From Rhizobium sp. N324 (GTDB taxonomy: Bacteria > Pseudomonadota > Alphaproteobacteria > Rhizobiales > Rhizobiaceae), in NCBI RefSeq assembly GCF_001664485.1, contig NZ_CP013635.1, positions 62,001 to 126,000 of the forward strand: a DNA stretch of 64,000 bases, given 5' to 3'. Position 1 is the stretch's first letter, and each line of letters starts with the position of its first letter. The position numbers and the translations under genes are program-made. Shown here in pieces: positions 18,076 to 27,208 of this stretch. The notes under the pieces are model-generated. The model was given only the letters and a program-made list of their open reading frames with translations. It was not told the DNA's origin and searched no databases.

Positions 18076-19010
18076 GTTCGGCACCTGCAATAGGCACTGA
18101 TCCGGCGCACGCCGGATCAGCCGGGCCATCGCAAAGACGCGAGCGGCTGGACAAGCCTCGCGTCGAAACGATCAGCTTCGTCCTGCTGGCACCCTCGGCA
18201 TTCCTCCTGGTCGTTCTTTTTCTGGGGCCGGTCTTCTACGCGATCTACCTTGGCTTCACCAATCTGCAACTGATCGGTATTCACGCGATCAATTACCGCT
18301 TCACGGGCCTTGGCAACGTCGCCTTCATGTTGGGCGACGCCGTCTTTTACAAATCTCTGTGGTTGACCGTCGTTTTTGTGGTCGGATCGGGGGCAATAGC
18401 CACAACTTTACTGGGGCTAGTACTCGCCATTGCACTTCAAGACTGTATCGCGCCGGTACGGTGGATCAGCAGCGCAACCGCGATCCTTGCCTGGACTCTG
18501 CCGCCGACGACGATTGCGTTTCTCTGGATGGCGACGAGCACCCTGTCGGGCCTGATTGCGATGCTGGCGGGCAACATGCGGCTGGATCTCCTTTATCAGC
18601 ACGCCATGGTGGTCGTATCGACAGCCAATGCCTGGTCGCTGGCGGGATTGGCAATGACCATGTTTTCGGCCGCGCTGCGCAATATCCCTGGCGATCTTAT
18701 GGAAGCAGCTGAGCTCGAGGGCGCCTCGGCGGTTCAAACGTTGATGCGCATAACATTGCCCATGTTGAAGCCGACGATCGTAACATGCGCGCTGCTGATG
18801 ATGTTGATGACCTTCGGCAACTTCACTCTCATTTATCTGATGACGGGCGGAGGGCCGGGCAACGAGACAAATATCCTTCCGGTTTATACCTATCTTCAGG
18901 GCTTTAAATTCCACAACCTCGGCTATGCCGCCCTTCTCGGCAACGTCATGGTGCTGCTCTCGGCATGCCTCGGCGGCCTATTCGTTTGGGCAACACGGTC
19001 GCGCCGCTAG
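18072..19010 (+). CDS. ABC importer permease (MalF/UgpA-like)
   Basis: A 312-residue inner-membrane subunit with about six hydrophobic helices, the first after a polar 35-residue N-terminus (FVLLAPSAFLLVVLFLGPVF). The EAA loop contacting the ATPase is EAAELEGASAVQTLMRITLP near residue 215. The GTG start overlaps the binding-protein stop in GTGA, so translation is coupled. Confidence 0.9.
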   Translation: MSSAPAIGTDPAHAGSAGPSQRRERLDKPRVETISFVLLAPSAFLLVVLFLGPVFYAIYLGFTNLQLIGIHAINYRFTGLGNVAFMLGDAVFYKSLWLTVVFVVGSGAIATTLLGLVLAIALQDCIAPVRWISSATAILAWTLPPTTIAFLWMATSTLSGLIAMLAGNMRLDLLYQHAMVVVSTANAWSLAGLAMTMFSAALRNIPGDLMEAAELEGASAVQTLMRITLPMLKPTIVTCALLMMLMTFGNFTLIYLMTGGGPGNETNILPVYTYLQGFKFHNLGYAALLGNVMVLLSACLGGLFVWATRSRR

Positions 19011-19050
19011 CATCAGCTGAGTTTTGGGAAACCAGTAACGGGTAATCGTC

Positions 19051-19920
19051 ATGAACGCAGTCTCATTCGACCGTATGTCAACCCCGCCGTCCGGGTTGAT
19101 CGCAAACAGGCCAAGACGCCTGACGTGGGCCCGGCTTGTCAGCAACTCGACCGCGCTCCTTCTAGCGCTTTTTTTCTCGCTGCCCATGCTTTGGCTGATC
19201 CTTGCTTCCGTCGATCATAGTGCGACGAACCAGCTAAAGCTGCCGGAATTGACGGCAGAACATTATTGGGTCGCGGTTCAAGCAGACAATCTTGCAGCGC
19301 TCGCAAACAGCCTCCTCCTGTCGACGGTTGCGACGGTGGTGGGCACGACCGCTGCGTTCGTCGCCGCCTATGTGTTTTCAAAACACAATATCCCCTTCAA
19401 GAATCCGCTTCTGCTGACCATCTTGTTTCTCTCGGGCGTGCCGATCTCAATCCTGATCGTCCCTGTCTACAAGATGTTCACCATACTCGGTTGGCTGTCC
19501 ATCGTGCCGACCGGGATATTGCTGGGCGTGACGGCAATCCCGTTTCAGATCTATCAGTTGAAGAACTTTATTGATGCAATACCACCGGAGCTCGAGGAGG
19601 CGGCCGCACTTGAACAGGCGACAACCCTTCAGATTCTCTACCGAGTCATTCTTCCCTTGACGAAACCCGGCCTCGCATCATCGGCAATTTTTGGTTTCGT
19701 CAACGCATGGGGCAATTTCCTCATGCCGGTCGTGCTGATCAACAGCCTTGCGGACCAACCCGCTCCCGTTCATCTCTTCGGGTTCATGGGTTCCAACTCT
19801 ATCGATTACGGAGCGATCGCCGCATATTCCCTCATTTACTCTCTTCCGGTCATTGTCTTGTTTCTGGGGATGTCTCATCAGTTCAAGGCTGGCTTCTCTT
19901 TGGGAGGAGCCGTTAAGTAA
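19051..19920 (+). CDS. ABC importer permease (MalG/UgpE-like)
   Basis: The second 289-residue permease, with six predicted membrane helices and the EAA loop EEAAALEQATTLQILYRVIL near residue 185. It pairs with the preceding permease to form the heterodimeric channel. The binding protein, both permeases and the ATPase are all intact, so the importer should be functional. Confidence 0.9.
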   Translation: MNAVSFDRMSTPPSGLIANRPRRLTWARLVSNSTALLLALFFSLPMLWLILASVDHSATNQLKLPELTAEHYWVAVQADNLAALANSLLLSTVATVVGTTAAFVAAYVFSKHNIPFKNPLLLTILFLSGVPISILIVPVYKMFTILGWLSIVPTGILLGVTAIPFQIYQLKNFIDAIPPELEEAAALEQATTLQILYRVILPLTKPGLASSAIFGFVNAWGNFLMPVVLINSLADQPAPVHLFGFMGSNSIDYGAIAAYSLIYSLPVIVLFLGMSHQFKAGFSLGGAVK

Positions 19921-19933
19921 AGGCCGCCTTCTC

Positions 19934-20548
19934 ATGAAACTTGATCCCTTCTATCTCATCGTCGACAGCGCCAAATGGATCGAGCGTCTCGTGCCGCTTG
20001 GCGTCAAACTCGTCCAACTGCGCGTCAAGGACCGTTCAGACTCCGCGCTTCGCGAGGAGATACGCCGTTCGAAGGTCGCCTGTTTGGCAGCGGGCTGCCG
20101 ATTGGTCGTCAATGATCACTGGAAGCTGGCAATCGACGAGGGATGCGATTTCGTTCATCTCGGGCAGGAAGACCTGATGGCCGCCGATATGACAGCCATC
20201 CGCCGTGCCGGCCTGAAGCTCGGCCTTTCGACCCACAACATATCGGAGCTGGAAACTGCGCTGGCGGTTGAGCCGGACTACGTCGCGCTCGGACCGGTGT
20301 GGCCCACGGTCCTCAAAGAGATGAAATGGGGGCCGCAAGGCGTCGAGCGCATCGCGGAGTGGCGGCGGCGCGCCGGGCGAACACCGCTCGTCGCCATCGG
20401 CGGCATCACGGTCGAGCGCGCGCCGCTGGTGTTCGAAAAAGGTGCAGACAGCGCTGCCGTGGTCACCGATATTGTTCGCAGCCCCAATCCCGAGGCCCGC
20501 ACGCGTCAATGGCTGGCCGCGACCGCGCCTTTAAGGTCAGCGAGATGA
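19934..20548 (+). CDS. thiE: Thiamine phosphate synthase
   Basis: A 204-residue TIM barrel that joins HMP-pyrophosphate and thiazole phosphate to make thiamine phosphate. Family motifs are visible: LVQLRVKDR, VVNDHWKLAID, HLGQEDL, ALGPVWPT and VAIGGI. The sequence reads like rhizobial ThiE that I remember. It starts 13 bases after the permease stop with no terminator, so it is likely in the ABC operon. That is odd: none of the other thi genes (thiC, thiO, thiS, thiG) is nearby. A decayed copy of its 3' end lies at about 42.2 kb. Confidence 0.85.
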   Translation: MKLDPFYLIVDSAKWIERLVPLGVKLVQLRVKDRSDSALREEIRRSKVACLAAGCRLVVNDHWKLAIDEGCDFVHLGQEDLMAADMTAIRRAGLKLGLSTHNISELETALAVEPDYVALGPVWPTVLKEMKWGPQGVERIAEWRRRAGRTPLVAIGGITVERAPLVFEKGADSAAVVTDIVRSPNPEARTRQWLAATAPLRSAR

Positions 20549-20673
20549 GATACCGCACTGATCTCTTGGGAGAACCGCCCGGACCCTTTCAGTTCAAATG
20601 CCATTGACATTGATTCGGACCGCCACATCCGGCGCCGGTGATGACGGCAGTTCATTCCCTCGCGACTTTCGGA

Positions 20674-21791
20674 TCAGGCTAGGACAATGCGACTTCCGCT
20701 TTCGGCCGCTCTCTCGATCGCAGCGATGACGCGATGCACTGCGACCGCGTCCTCGAAGCTTGGCGCAGTGCGAGTGCCGTCCCGCAGATCGCGTGCCATT
20801 CTGGCATAGAGACGTGCGACGTTCCCCGGCTCGACGTCCTGCGGCCAGCCAACGCGGTATGAGGCTGGGATCTCCAGCGGCCGGAACGTCTTCTCCTCAC
20901 CGCGCCCGCCCATGAGAGAAAGCTGCACCATCTGCGTATGACCGGAGGAACCCGAGACACGAATGTCGCCTTCGGTGCCGTGAATTTCCCAAAACAGGCC
21001 GTCGCCGTCCCGCGGCGTGCCACCACGGTAGTGGATGGAGACGGTTACGCCCCTCTCCAGGATTCCGCTAACAATCACCTGGTCCGGCGAGGAAGTTGGC
21101 AAAGTCTCGCCGGTATCGACAGCAAGTGCCGTGGGCCGCCGGGTCGCCAGGATCGCGGAGATTTCCGCGAGCCCCCTAAAACATCTCTGAGCGCCGCCAA
21201 CGTATGGCCCACAGGGATCGTCAGCAGGTTGGCGCCATTGGCGCGATCCAGCAAATAGCCGTAGGTCTTCTTATCAGGGATGGTGGCAGCACCCAAAGCG
21301 GCGCCGCCTCGCGCCACCAAGGTGGTCGACAACACCTCTCCAACAAAGCCATCGGCAACCAGATGTTTCAGATACTCGATCTCCGGAGCGACGCGCGCCT
21401 GAGTTCCGACGACACCCAAGATCCCCCTAGTTCGAGCGAGCGCGGCCATTTCTTCGGCTTCGGCCAATCCGTTACCGAGCGGCCATTCGCAGTATACATG
21501 TTTGCCCGCCTCGATTGCTGCTTTCACAATCTCGAAGTGAGGAGGCACCTTAACCGTGACGGTGACAATGTCGACCTCCGGCGATGCGATCAGTTCGGCA
21601 ACATCTGCAAACGCCCTTGGCAGTCCATATGCCGCCGCGGCTGCTTCCCCGCTAGCCTTGCTCGTATTGGCGACGCCAACGATTTCGAAAGTCTCGGAGA
21701 GCGCGCGCAGTGCGGGAATATGGGCTCGCGCGGCCCAGCTTCTGCCCGGCTGCAAACCAACGATGCCAATCTTGAAGCGATGTCCGGGCAT
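20674..21791 (-). pseudogene. Gfo/Idh/MocA-family oxidoreductase, broken by one missing base
   Basis: The N-terminal Rossmann part (IGIVGLQPGRSWAARAHIPA, then HVYCEWPLGN with the EKP-like position changed to EWP) runs from 21791. After RDVLGG the frame leaves the family pattern. The rest of the family (CTerminal ERGVTVSIHYRGGT to SRIVLA) continues in another frame ending at 20674. Reading six G instead of five in the minus-strand G run at 21176-21172 restores one continuous reading frame of about 370 residues, giving LGGLAEISAIL across the join. Either a real frameshift or a homopolymer sequencing error. A good AAAGGAGA precedes the ATG. It is divergent from the LysR-type gene, which may regulate it. 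Confidence 0.8.
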
Positions 21792-21896
21792 AACGTTCTA
21801 TTCTCCTTTGAATTTGCCGCTAGAATAGATCGATGCACTCTCTGCGAAAATCGGTAAATATGCGAATGATCCTTGAGATTTCGCACAGATGATAAG

Positions 21897-22790
21897 ATGG
21901 TCGATTGGGAAGATGTCCGGCATTTCCTAGCTGTGGCGCAGAGCGAAACGCTCTCCGGCGCTGCCCGCAGCCTCAAAGTGGATCACGCGACAGTCAGTCG
22001 ACGGCTTGCCGCTCTTGAGGCCGCCCTGGACGTGCGGCTCGTGGACCGCCTGCCGCGGTCCTGCCGCCTCACAGCGACAGGAACACAGGTGTTCGAGCGG
22101 GCCCTGGAGATGGAAGCGGGTGCTCACGCCATTGCCCGCTTGGCGAAGGCTGCATACGCTCCACTTGCCGGTCGAGTCACTCTGAGCGCGCCGCCTGTTC
22201 TCGTTACGCATCTTCTGGCCGACCATCTGCCACGTTTCAGGAGGGAATATCCGGAGATCCGGCTTTCGCTCTCGGCACAGGGCAGGCGGGTTTCACTCAG
22301 CCGCCGCGAAGCCGATGTCGCCGTGCGGTTCGTGCAGCCTGATGAGGCAAGCAGCGTGGCGCGAAAAATTGGGACGATGGCCTTCGGCCTCTATGCGCAT
22401 CGCTCTTACGCCCATCTGTCTGCGCCCGAACACTGGGAGTTCATTGCCTGGGATCAGACCTATGCCGACACGCCAGCGCAATCGTGGTTGCTCGGCATTG
22501 CCGGGGATCGCCCAGTGGTCTGCGAGCTGACTCATTCAAGTGAGCACCTGATCGCCGTGCGGGCTGGCGTGGGCGTTGCCGGTTTACCCTGCTTTATCGG
22601 GGAGCGGGACCGTGATCTCGTCCGGATCGGCGAGCACATACCATCTTTTGCGCGCGACATCTGGCTCATGGTTCATCGCGATTTGCGCAACGCACCGACG
22701 ATACGCGCTGCTATGGACTTTGTTGCAGCCACCATTTCCGAGGATCAATATCTGTCCCTCCGACGACAGTCTTCCGAGCAGATCCTCTGA
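21897..22790 (+). CDS. LysR-family transcriptional regulator
   Basis: A 297-residue regulator. Residues 1-60 are the winged helix-turn-helix (VDWEDVRHFLAVAQSETLSG, then VSRRLAALEAALDVRLVDR). The remaining part is the periplasmic-binding-like effector domain (LAGRVTLSAPPVLVTHLLA). The ATG at 21897 fits the family length; a TTG eight codons earlier extends the frame. It stands back to back with the frameshifted Gfo/Idh gene, the usual layout for a LysR regulator and its target. Confidence 0.88.
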   Translation: MVDWEDVRHFLAVAQSETLSGAARSLKVDHATVSRRLAALEAALDVRLVDRLPRSCRLTATGTQVFERALEMEAGAHAIARLAKAAYAPLAGRVTLSAPPVLVTHLLADHLPRFRREYPEIRLSLSAQGRRVSLSRREADVAVRFVQPDEASSVARKIGTMAFGLYAHRSYAHLSAPEHWEFIAWDQTYADTPAQSWLLGIAGDRPVVCELTHSSEHLIAVRAGVGVAGLPCFIGERDRDLVRIGEHIPSFARDIWLMVHRDLRNAPTIRAAMDFVAATISEDQYLSLRRQSSEQIL

Positions 22791-23000
22791 AATACCCCCT
22801 TGCGAGGGCGACATGGTGAAAATCGACGCCATCACCCTGCGTGAACATTGCATCGGCATTTACGGTCTCATTCCGCCCTTACCGGAACTGACCCCTCAAT
22901 GCTCCTCCGGTCGCTTTTACCGAGATGTCGTCTGGCGTCGCTTGGCGCCAAGCTGCGGATAGAATCCGACGTGACCTCCCGCTGAAAGAGCCTCTGGACG

Positions 23001-23624
23001 TCAGTTTCGCAGGGGTATGGCCTCGATATCGGCGACGTCGTCTACGGAGCGGGTGCGAGCGTTGAAATTGCTCGGCATCCACCAATTCGGTTGATTGCCA
23101 AGCAACATCTGGAAAAAGCCCGCGGCATAATCCATGTCCTGGTTGGCATTTTCGCGAAAGGACCACCAGCTACGAAGATCATCCACCATTTGGCTGATAT
23201 GGACATCTATATGAAATTCCTGGTCCATCGTGGCAGCATAGACAGTCAGGCAAAATGTGGTGGCCACATATCCTTCGGGCCAGAACGCCGCCGCCGACTT
23301 GGGGTCGAGGCGGGTGGGTGCACACACCGCCTTAATCGGCAGGTCCGCTACGAGTTCGCGCAATACCAGAGAGGGTGCAAACTGAAAAAACTCGCGTCGT
23401 TCGACCTTTTCCTTCGGCTTCTGGCGATCGATACTGTCAAGCCAGCGAACAAATGCACCCGCTAGCTTGGCGTCGTCGATGGCAAAGTCGCACGCAATCG
23501 CTTCGCCGCAGAAGGCCGCGTGTGCATGAAAGGCTGCCTTGAACCAGTGTAACTGTCTGACCGCCACCCTTAGCGGCTTGTTGGTTCGGGGAAGATTGTG
23601 CATTGAGCGCGATAAATCAAACAT
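23001..23624 (-). CDS. Unrecognised protein, second gene of a two-gene unit
   Basis: I do not recognise this 207-residue protein. It is rich in aromatic residues (Trp pairs in RSWWSF and QPNWWMP), has no signal peptide or membrane helix, and has a helix-rich middle. The ATG overlaps the stop of the upstream gene in ATGTTTGA, so the two are translationally coupled. The open frame extends 30 residues further upstream inside the neighbour, but the overlap start is the more natural one. Codon use looks less GC-biased than the transporter genes around it. Confidence 0.6.
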   Translation of the reverse strand: MFDLSRSMHNLPRTNKPLRVAVRQLHWFKAAFHAHAAFCGEAIACDFAIDDAKLAGAFVRWLDSIDRQKPKEKVERREFFQFAPSLVLRELVADLPIKAVCAPTRLDPKSAAAFWPEGYVATTFCLTVYAATMDQEFHIDVHISQMVDDLRSWWSFRENANQDMDYAAGFFQMLLGNQPNWWMPSNFNARTRSVDDVADIEAIPLRN

Positions 23625-24309
23625 GGGCCGCGCACCGTTCAAAGAGCGAGGCCAAAGCCGAAGAATCTCTCTTCTGATAAATATCCAGGATCTTTTCTTG
23701 AAGAGCGACCGCAAGATCGGTCGCGGCGAAGATCATCGCTTCTTTCTCAGCATCGTCCGACTCCGCGAGCAATGAGAGCATCGCTGCAAAGACCGCGACG
23801 ACGATGGTCCTGGAGCCCATGACGGGTGATCGGTCGGCTAACTGATCGATTGCTATCGATCCGTCATCCGCAAGCTGCAAGGTCAGTTGGGCGGCCAGCT
23901 CGAAGACGTCTCGGGAACGCGCCAGTCTTACAAAGGCCCGCCGGCCGGCACTCTGATTGACCAGAGCTCTCTTTGCGCCAAGGTGGCTCAGGACGAGCTT
24001 CATCGTTCCATAATAAGCGACCGAAAACTTATAGTCGGGCCGAGAAGAAGCAGCGATCTCGCGCAGGCTTTCGGAATTCGTCGCAGAATCGCTCAAGACG
24101 GAATGGGCAAAACTGCAGACGAATAAATCAACGTTGCGAGCAAGGACCTCAATCTCGCCAAGTGCTGAAAGAGCGATACCCGATGCCGGTGCCGGCAGCC
24201 GGCGGGGCGCAGTCTCCTTCATCGTGTCGCGCCCCTTCTTGAGGGTATAGCGCAACGATCTCAATACGTCTTTCAGTTGCGTCGTTTGTGGAGCGAATTC
24301 TGGCGGCAT
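23617..24309 (-). CDS. Unrecognised helical protein, first gene of a two-gene unit
   Basis: A 230-residue protein without a family I can name. It looks almost entirely alpha-helical, with Ala/Leu-rich segments (IVVAVFAAMLSLLAESDDAE, LAVALQEKILDIYQKR). One moderately hydrophobic stretch around residue 160 is too short to be a clear membrane span. The preceding 30 bases hold no strong ribosome site. It forms an overlapping pair with the gene after it and is flanked by a LysR regulator and a sugar kinase, neither of which explains it. Confidence 0.55.
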   Translation of the reverse strand: MPPEFAPQTTQLKDVLRSLRYTLKKGRDTMKETAPRRLPAPASGIALSALGEIEVLARNVDLFVCSFAHSVLSDSATNSESLREIAASSRPDYKFSVAYYGTMKLVLSHLGAKRALVNQSAGRRAFVRLARSRDVFELAAQLTLQLADDGSIAIDQLADRSPVMGSRTIVVAVFAAMLSLLAESDDAEKEAMIFAATDLAVALQEKILDIYQKRDSSALASLFERCAAHV

Positions 24310-24342
24310 GCCAACCTACCCTCTTCCCTCATTGCACCTTTT

Positions 24343-25317
24343 TTAGGCCACAATATCATATCGCAATTCGCGTCTGGGTGTCGCCTTAATAAATGCACGA
24401 GTCGCATCATAGTTGGCCACGCCAGCCTGACTTCCCAAACCCGTGGCATTCAATGCGGAGGATGCCTGGCCGAGTTCGACTGCATCTCGAGGCGACAGTC
24501 CTTTTACCAAGCCGCTCGCGAAACCGCCATTGAAGCAATCGCCGCACCCGCATGTGCACTTTACATCGACCTGGAACGCCGGCGAGTGGAACTCCAAGCC
24601 TGCCTCATCATGATAGTAGGCGCCCGCTGCGCCCAAAGTCAGAATGACACACTTCGCCCCTCTGCTGAGAAGGAAATCCGCCAAATCCTTGTTGTGGGCC
24701 AATCCAGAAAGTGCCTGCGCTTCCTCTTCAGAGGGCAGGAAGTAATCCGTGTAAGGCAAGAGAGCTTCGACTTTGGGAAGGTCGTCCGGCGTTGAAGCGA
24801 AGACGTCAAGCGTTGTTATCACGCCTCGACGGCGCGCTTCCGCCATGATTTCCGCGGTACGGCCGGAGTCATCCATCCGGTTCATCAGACCGACCCCACC
24901 CACGTGCAGGATTTTGGTGTCTAAAACGCGATCTATTTCCGAGTCTGATACAAAAAACGCATCGGTCGCACCGCGCTTGTGAAGTGCCGGTCGCTGACCG
25001 TTCGGCCTTGTCGTCACGATTGAGGAGGATGTTGAGTAGCCCTCGTAGCGCCGCATCATCGTGGTGTCTATGCCGAAAGTCTGGAGCTTCGCACGGACCC
25101 AGTCGCCCATGTCATCGTAGCCCACGCCGCCAACCGCTTGCACCTTGAGGCCGTACTTGGCAGCCACAATCGCCGCGGAACCGGCCGCGCCGGATACGGC
25201 CAGGGTGAAGTCTTCGACGAAAAGGGTTTGCCCCCCTGGCGGGATTTCCGCCACCGGTCGGCAGAGAGCATCGAAAGTGTAAAAGCCGACGCAGCTGAAA
25301 TCAAAGGTCGCCGACAT
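24343..25317 (-). CDS. PfkB-family carbohydrate kinase
   Basis: A 324-residue ribokinase-fold kinase that should phosphorylate the sugar brought in by the adjacent importer. The N-terminal glycine motif is AVSGAAGSAAIVAAKYG. The C-terminal PfkB signature is GCGDCFNGGF, with the catalytic Asp kept but the usual DTTGAGD replaced by CTCGCGD. The ATG overlaps the stop of the ATPase gene in TGATG; a GTG one codon earlier is the alternative. Last gene of the leftward operon binding protein - permease - permease - ATPase - kinase. Confidence 0.85.
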   Translation of the reverse strand: MSATFDFSCVGFYTFDALCRPVAEIPPGGQTLFVEDFTLAVSGAAGSAAIVAAKYGLKVQAVGGVGYDDMGDWVRAKLQTFGIDTTMMRRYEGYSTSSSIVTTRPNGQRPALHKRGATDAFFVSDSEIDRVLDTKILHVGGVGLMNRMDDSGRTAEIMAEARRRGVITTLDVFASTPDDLPKVEALLPYTDYFLPSEEEAQALSGLAHNKDLADFLLSRGAKCVILTLGAAGAYYHDEAGLEFHSPAFQVDVKCTCGCGDCFNGGFASGLVKGLSPRDAVELGQASSALNATGLGSQAGVANYDATRAFIKATPRRELRYDIVA

Positions 25318-26360
25318 CACTGAACTCCGATCCTGTTGCCGTCGCCGTCGAAATAGTAGAGCCTGCTGGCGTCAAACCCGATGGATACGGTGGAATCAAT
25401 TTTTGCCCGGAAATCCCGGCCGGTTTTGATTTCAAAGGTCTTCTCCGGGGTGCGGACGGACAGGTAGGTGATGTCACCTGTCGGCTCGACGCCGTAAACG
25501 GTGCCCTGGAGATTTTCGCCGCCGATCAGGCAATCCTCCGGCCGAAAGCCGAGGGTAACCTGACCGGATAGCTTTGCAGGGCAGGCGACCTTCACGCCAG
25601 GAGCCGAGAAAATTCCATTGTGCGCAGAGCCCAACACCAAATTCATCGGCGGCGAGCCGATGAACCCTGCCACAAACGTATTTGCCGGATTTGAATAGAT
25701 CTCATCGGGGGTGCCGATCTGCTGAATTATGCCTTTATTCATAATGACGATCCGATCGGCCAGTGTCATTGCCTCGATCTGGTCGTGCGTCACGTAAACT
25801 GTGGTCACCTTCAGGTCGCGCTGCATATGCTTGATTTGGACGCGCATGCTGGCACGCAGCTTCGCATCGAGGTTCGACAGCGGCTCGTCCATCAGAAAGA
25901 CTTGCGGCTGGCGAACGATGGCGCGCGCGAGCGCAGCGCGCTGTCTCTGGCCGCCGGAAAGCGCGCCGGGCTTGCGCTCGAGAAACGGCCCAAGTTCAAC
26001 CATATCCGCGGCGCGACGAACGAGGCTGTCATGCTTGTCCTTCGGAATGCGCCTCATTCTGAGGGGAAACCGAATGTTCTCGTAGATAGACATGTTCGGG
26101 TACAGGGCATAGCCTTGGAAAACCATCGCGACATCTCGATCGCGGGCATCCACCTCGTTCACAACGTTGCCCCCGATGCTTATCTCGCCCCCGGTGGGAT
26201 GCTCCAGACCAGCAATCATGCGCATGGTCGTGGTCTTTCCGCAGCCCGACGGCCCCAAGAGGACCAGAAACTCCTCATCGGCGATATCGAGAGTGACATC
26301 TTGAACGCCAAAGAAGGAGCCAAAGCTCTTCACGACGTTCTTAAGTTCAATAGAAGCCAT
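25317..26360 (-). CDS. Sugar ABC importer ATPase (UgpC/MalK-like)
   Basis: A 347-residue ATPase. Walker A GPSGCGKT is at residues 36-43, the signature LSGGQRQR near 134, Walker B VFLMDEP, switch His in VYVTHDQIE, and a C-terminal OB-type domain (TLGFRPEDC). It is the same subfamily as the ATPase at 15.4 kb but clearly a different protein. It is one base from the kinase gene downstream and four from the permease upstream, so the operon is tightly packed. Confidence 0.92.
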   Translation of the reverse strand: MASIELKNVVKSFGSFFGVQDVTLDIADEEFLVLLGPSGCGKTTTMRMIAGLEHPTGGEISIGGNVVNEVDARDRDVAMVFQGYALYPNMSIYENIRFPLRMRRIPKDKHDSLVRRAADMVELGPFLERKPGALSGGQRQRAALARAIVRQPQVFLMDEPLSNLDAKLRASMRVQIKHMQRDLKVTTVYVTHDQIEAMTLADRIVIMNKGIIQQIGTPDEIYSNPANTFVAGFIGSPPMNLVLGSAHNGIFSAPGVKVACPAKLSGQVTLGFRPEDCLIGGENLQGTVYGVEPTGDITYLSVRTPEKTFEIKTGRDFRAKIDSTVSIGFDASRLYYFDGDGNRIGVQ

Positions 26361-26364
26361 GGAA

Positions 26365-27207
26365 TTATCCTTTCACTGCGCCCATCGTTAGGCCGCGCGA
26401 CAGATGCTTCTGGATCAGGACAACGAGGATCAAGATCGGAGCGAATGCGAGGAACGAGACGAGTGCGATTGCGTTGTAGATCACCCCATCGGAGCCGCCT
26501 GTGAAGTTGGCGAGGGCAACGGACATCGTGTAAGCCTTTGAGGTCGACGCGATGAGAAGGGTGAACAAGAATTCGTTGATTGCGAAGATAGCCGCTATGA
26601 CCGCAGCGGTGATAATGCCGGGCAGGCAAGCCGGGATCATGATTTCCCAAAGAATGGTCAAGTCCCCGGCGCCATCGGTGCGTGCCGCGTCCTCCAACTC
26701 CTTCGGAATATCCAGCATGTAGCTGCGAATGATCCAGGTGACGAGGCTGAGATTGATGGCCGCGTAAATGAGCATCAAAGCCCAGACGGAATCCAGCAAA
26801 CCCATATTTTTGAACAGAAAGAAGATGGGCACCGCAACGATGGCCGGCGCCATCATACGCGTGGACAGGATGTAGAAGCCGATGTCCTCTCGGCCACGGA
26901 ACTCATAGCGAGCCAGCGCGAAGGCTGCGGGAATAGCCAGCAGCAGATCAATGACGACAGAGCCCGCCACTGCAACGACCGAATTTCGCAGATACGAAGC
27001 TATCGGCCAATCGCTGACGAGCAGGCGCCAAGCGTCCAAACTCCATGTCGGCCAGTAGATCGGCCTTGGGACGATGATTTCAGTTCTTGGTCTGAACCCT
27101 ATTGTGAGGAACCAGATGATCGGAACAAGGCAAACAAGGGCCCAGGCGCCAAGTATGATGTAGCGAAGAAGGAAGCTTTCGCCGCCGCTTTTTCGAATAC
27201 TAGCCAT
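26365..27207 (-). CDS. Sugar ABC importer permease (MalG-like)
   Basis: A 280-residue permease with six predicted helices, starting WALVCLVPIIWFLTIGF after a short polar N-terminus. The EAA-type loop is DAARTDGAGDLTILWEIMIP near residue 185. It begins one base after the preceding permease gene ends, which implies coupled expression. Confidence 0.9.
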   Translation of the reverse strand: MASIRKSGGESFLLRYIILGAWALVCLVPIIWFLTIGFRPRTEIIVPRPIYWPTWSLDAWRLLVSDWPIASYLRNSVVAVAGSVVIDLLLAIPAAFALARYEFRGREDIGFYILSTRMMAPAIVAVPIFFLFKNMGLLDSVWALMLIYAAINLSLVTWIIRSYMLDIPKELEDAARTDGAGDLTILWEIMIPACLPGIITAAVIAAIFAINEFLFTLLIASTSKAYTMSVALANFTGGSDGVIYNAIALVSFLAFAPILILVVLIQKHLSRGLTMGAVKG

Positions 27208-27208
27208 A

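Noticed and set aside
22813..22962. A 49-codon ORF (MVKIDAITLREHCIGIYG and on) after the LysR gene, suggesting the start of a mandelate-racemase/enolase-type protein
   Set aside because: GAGGG lies upstream, but only the first few residues look like that family and the frame ends at once; at most a truncated remnant.
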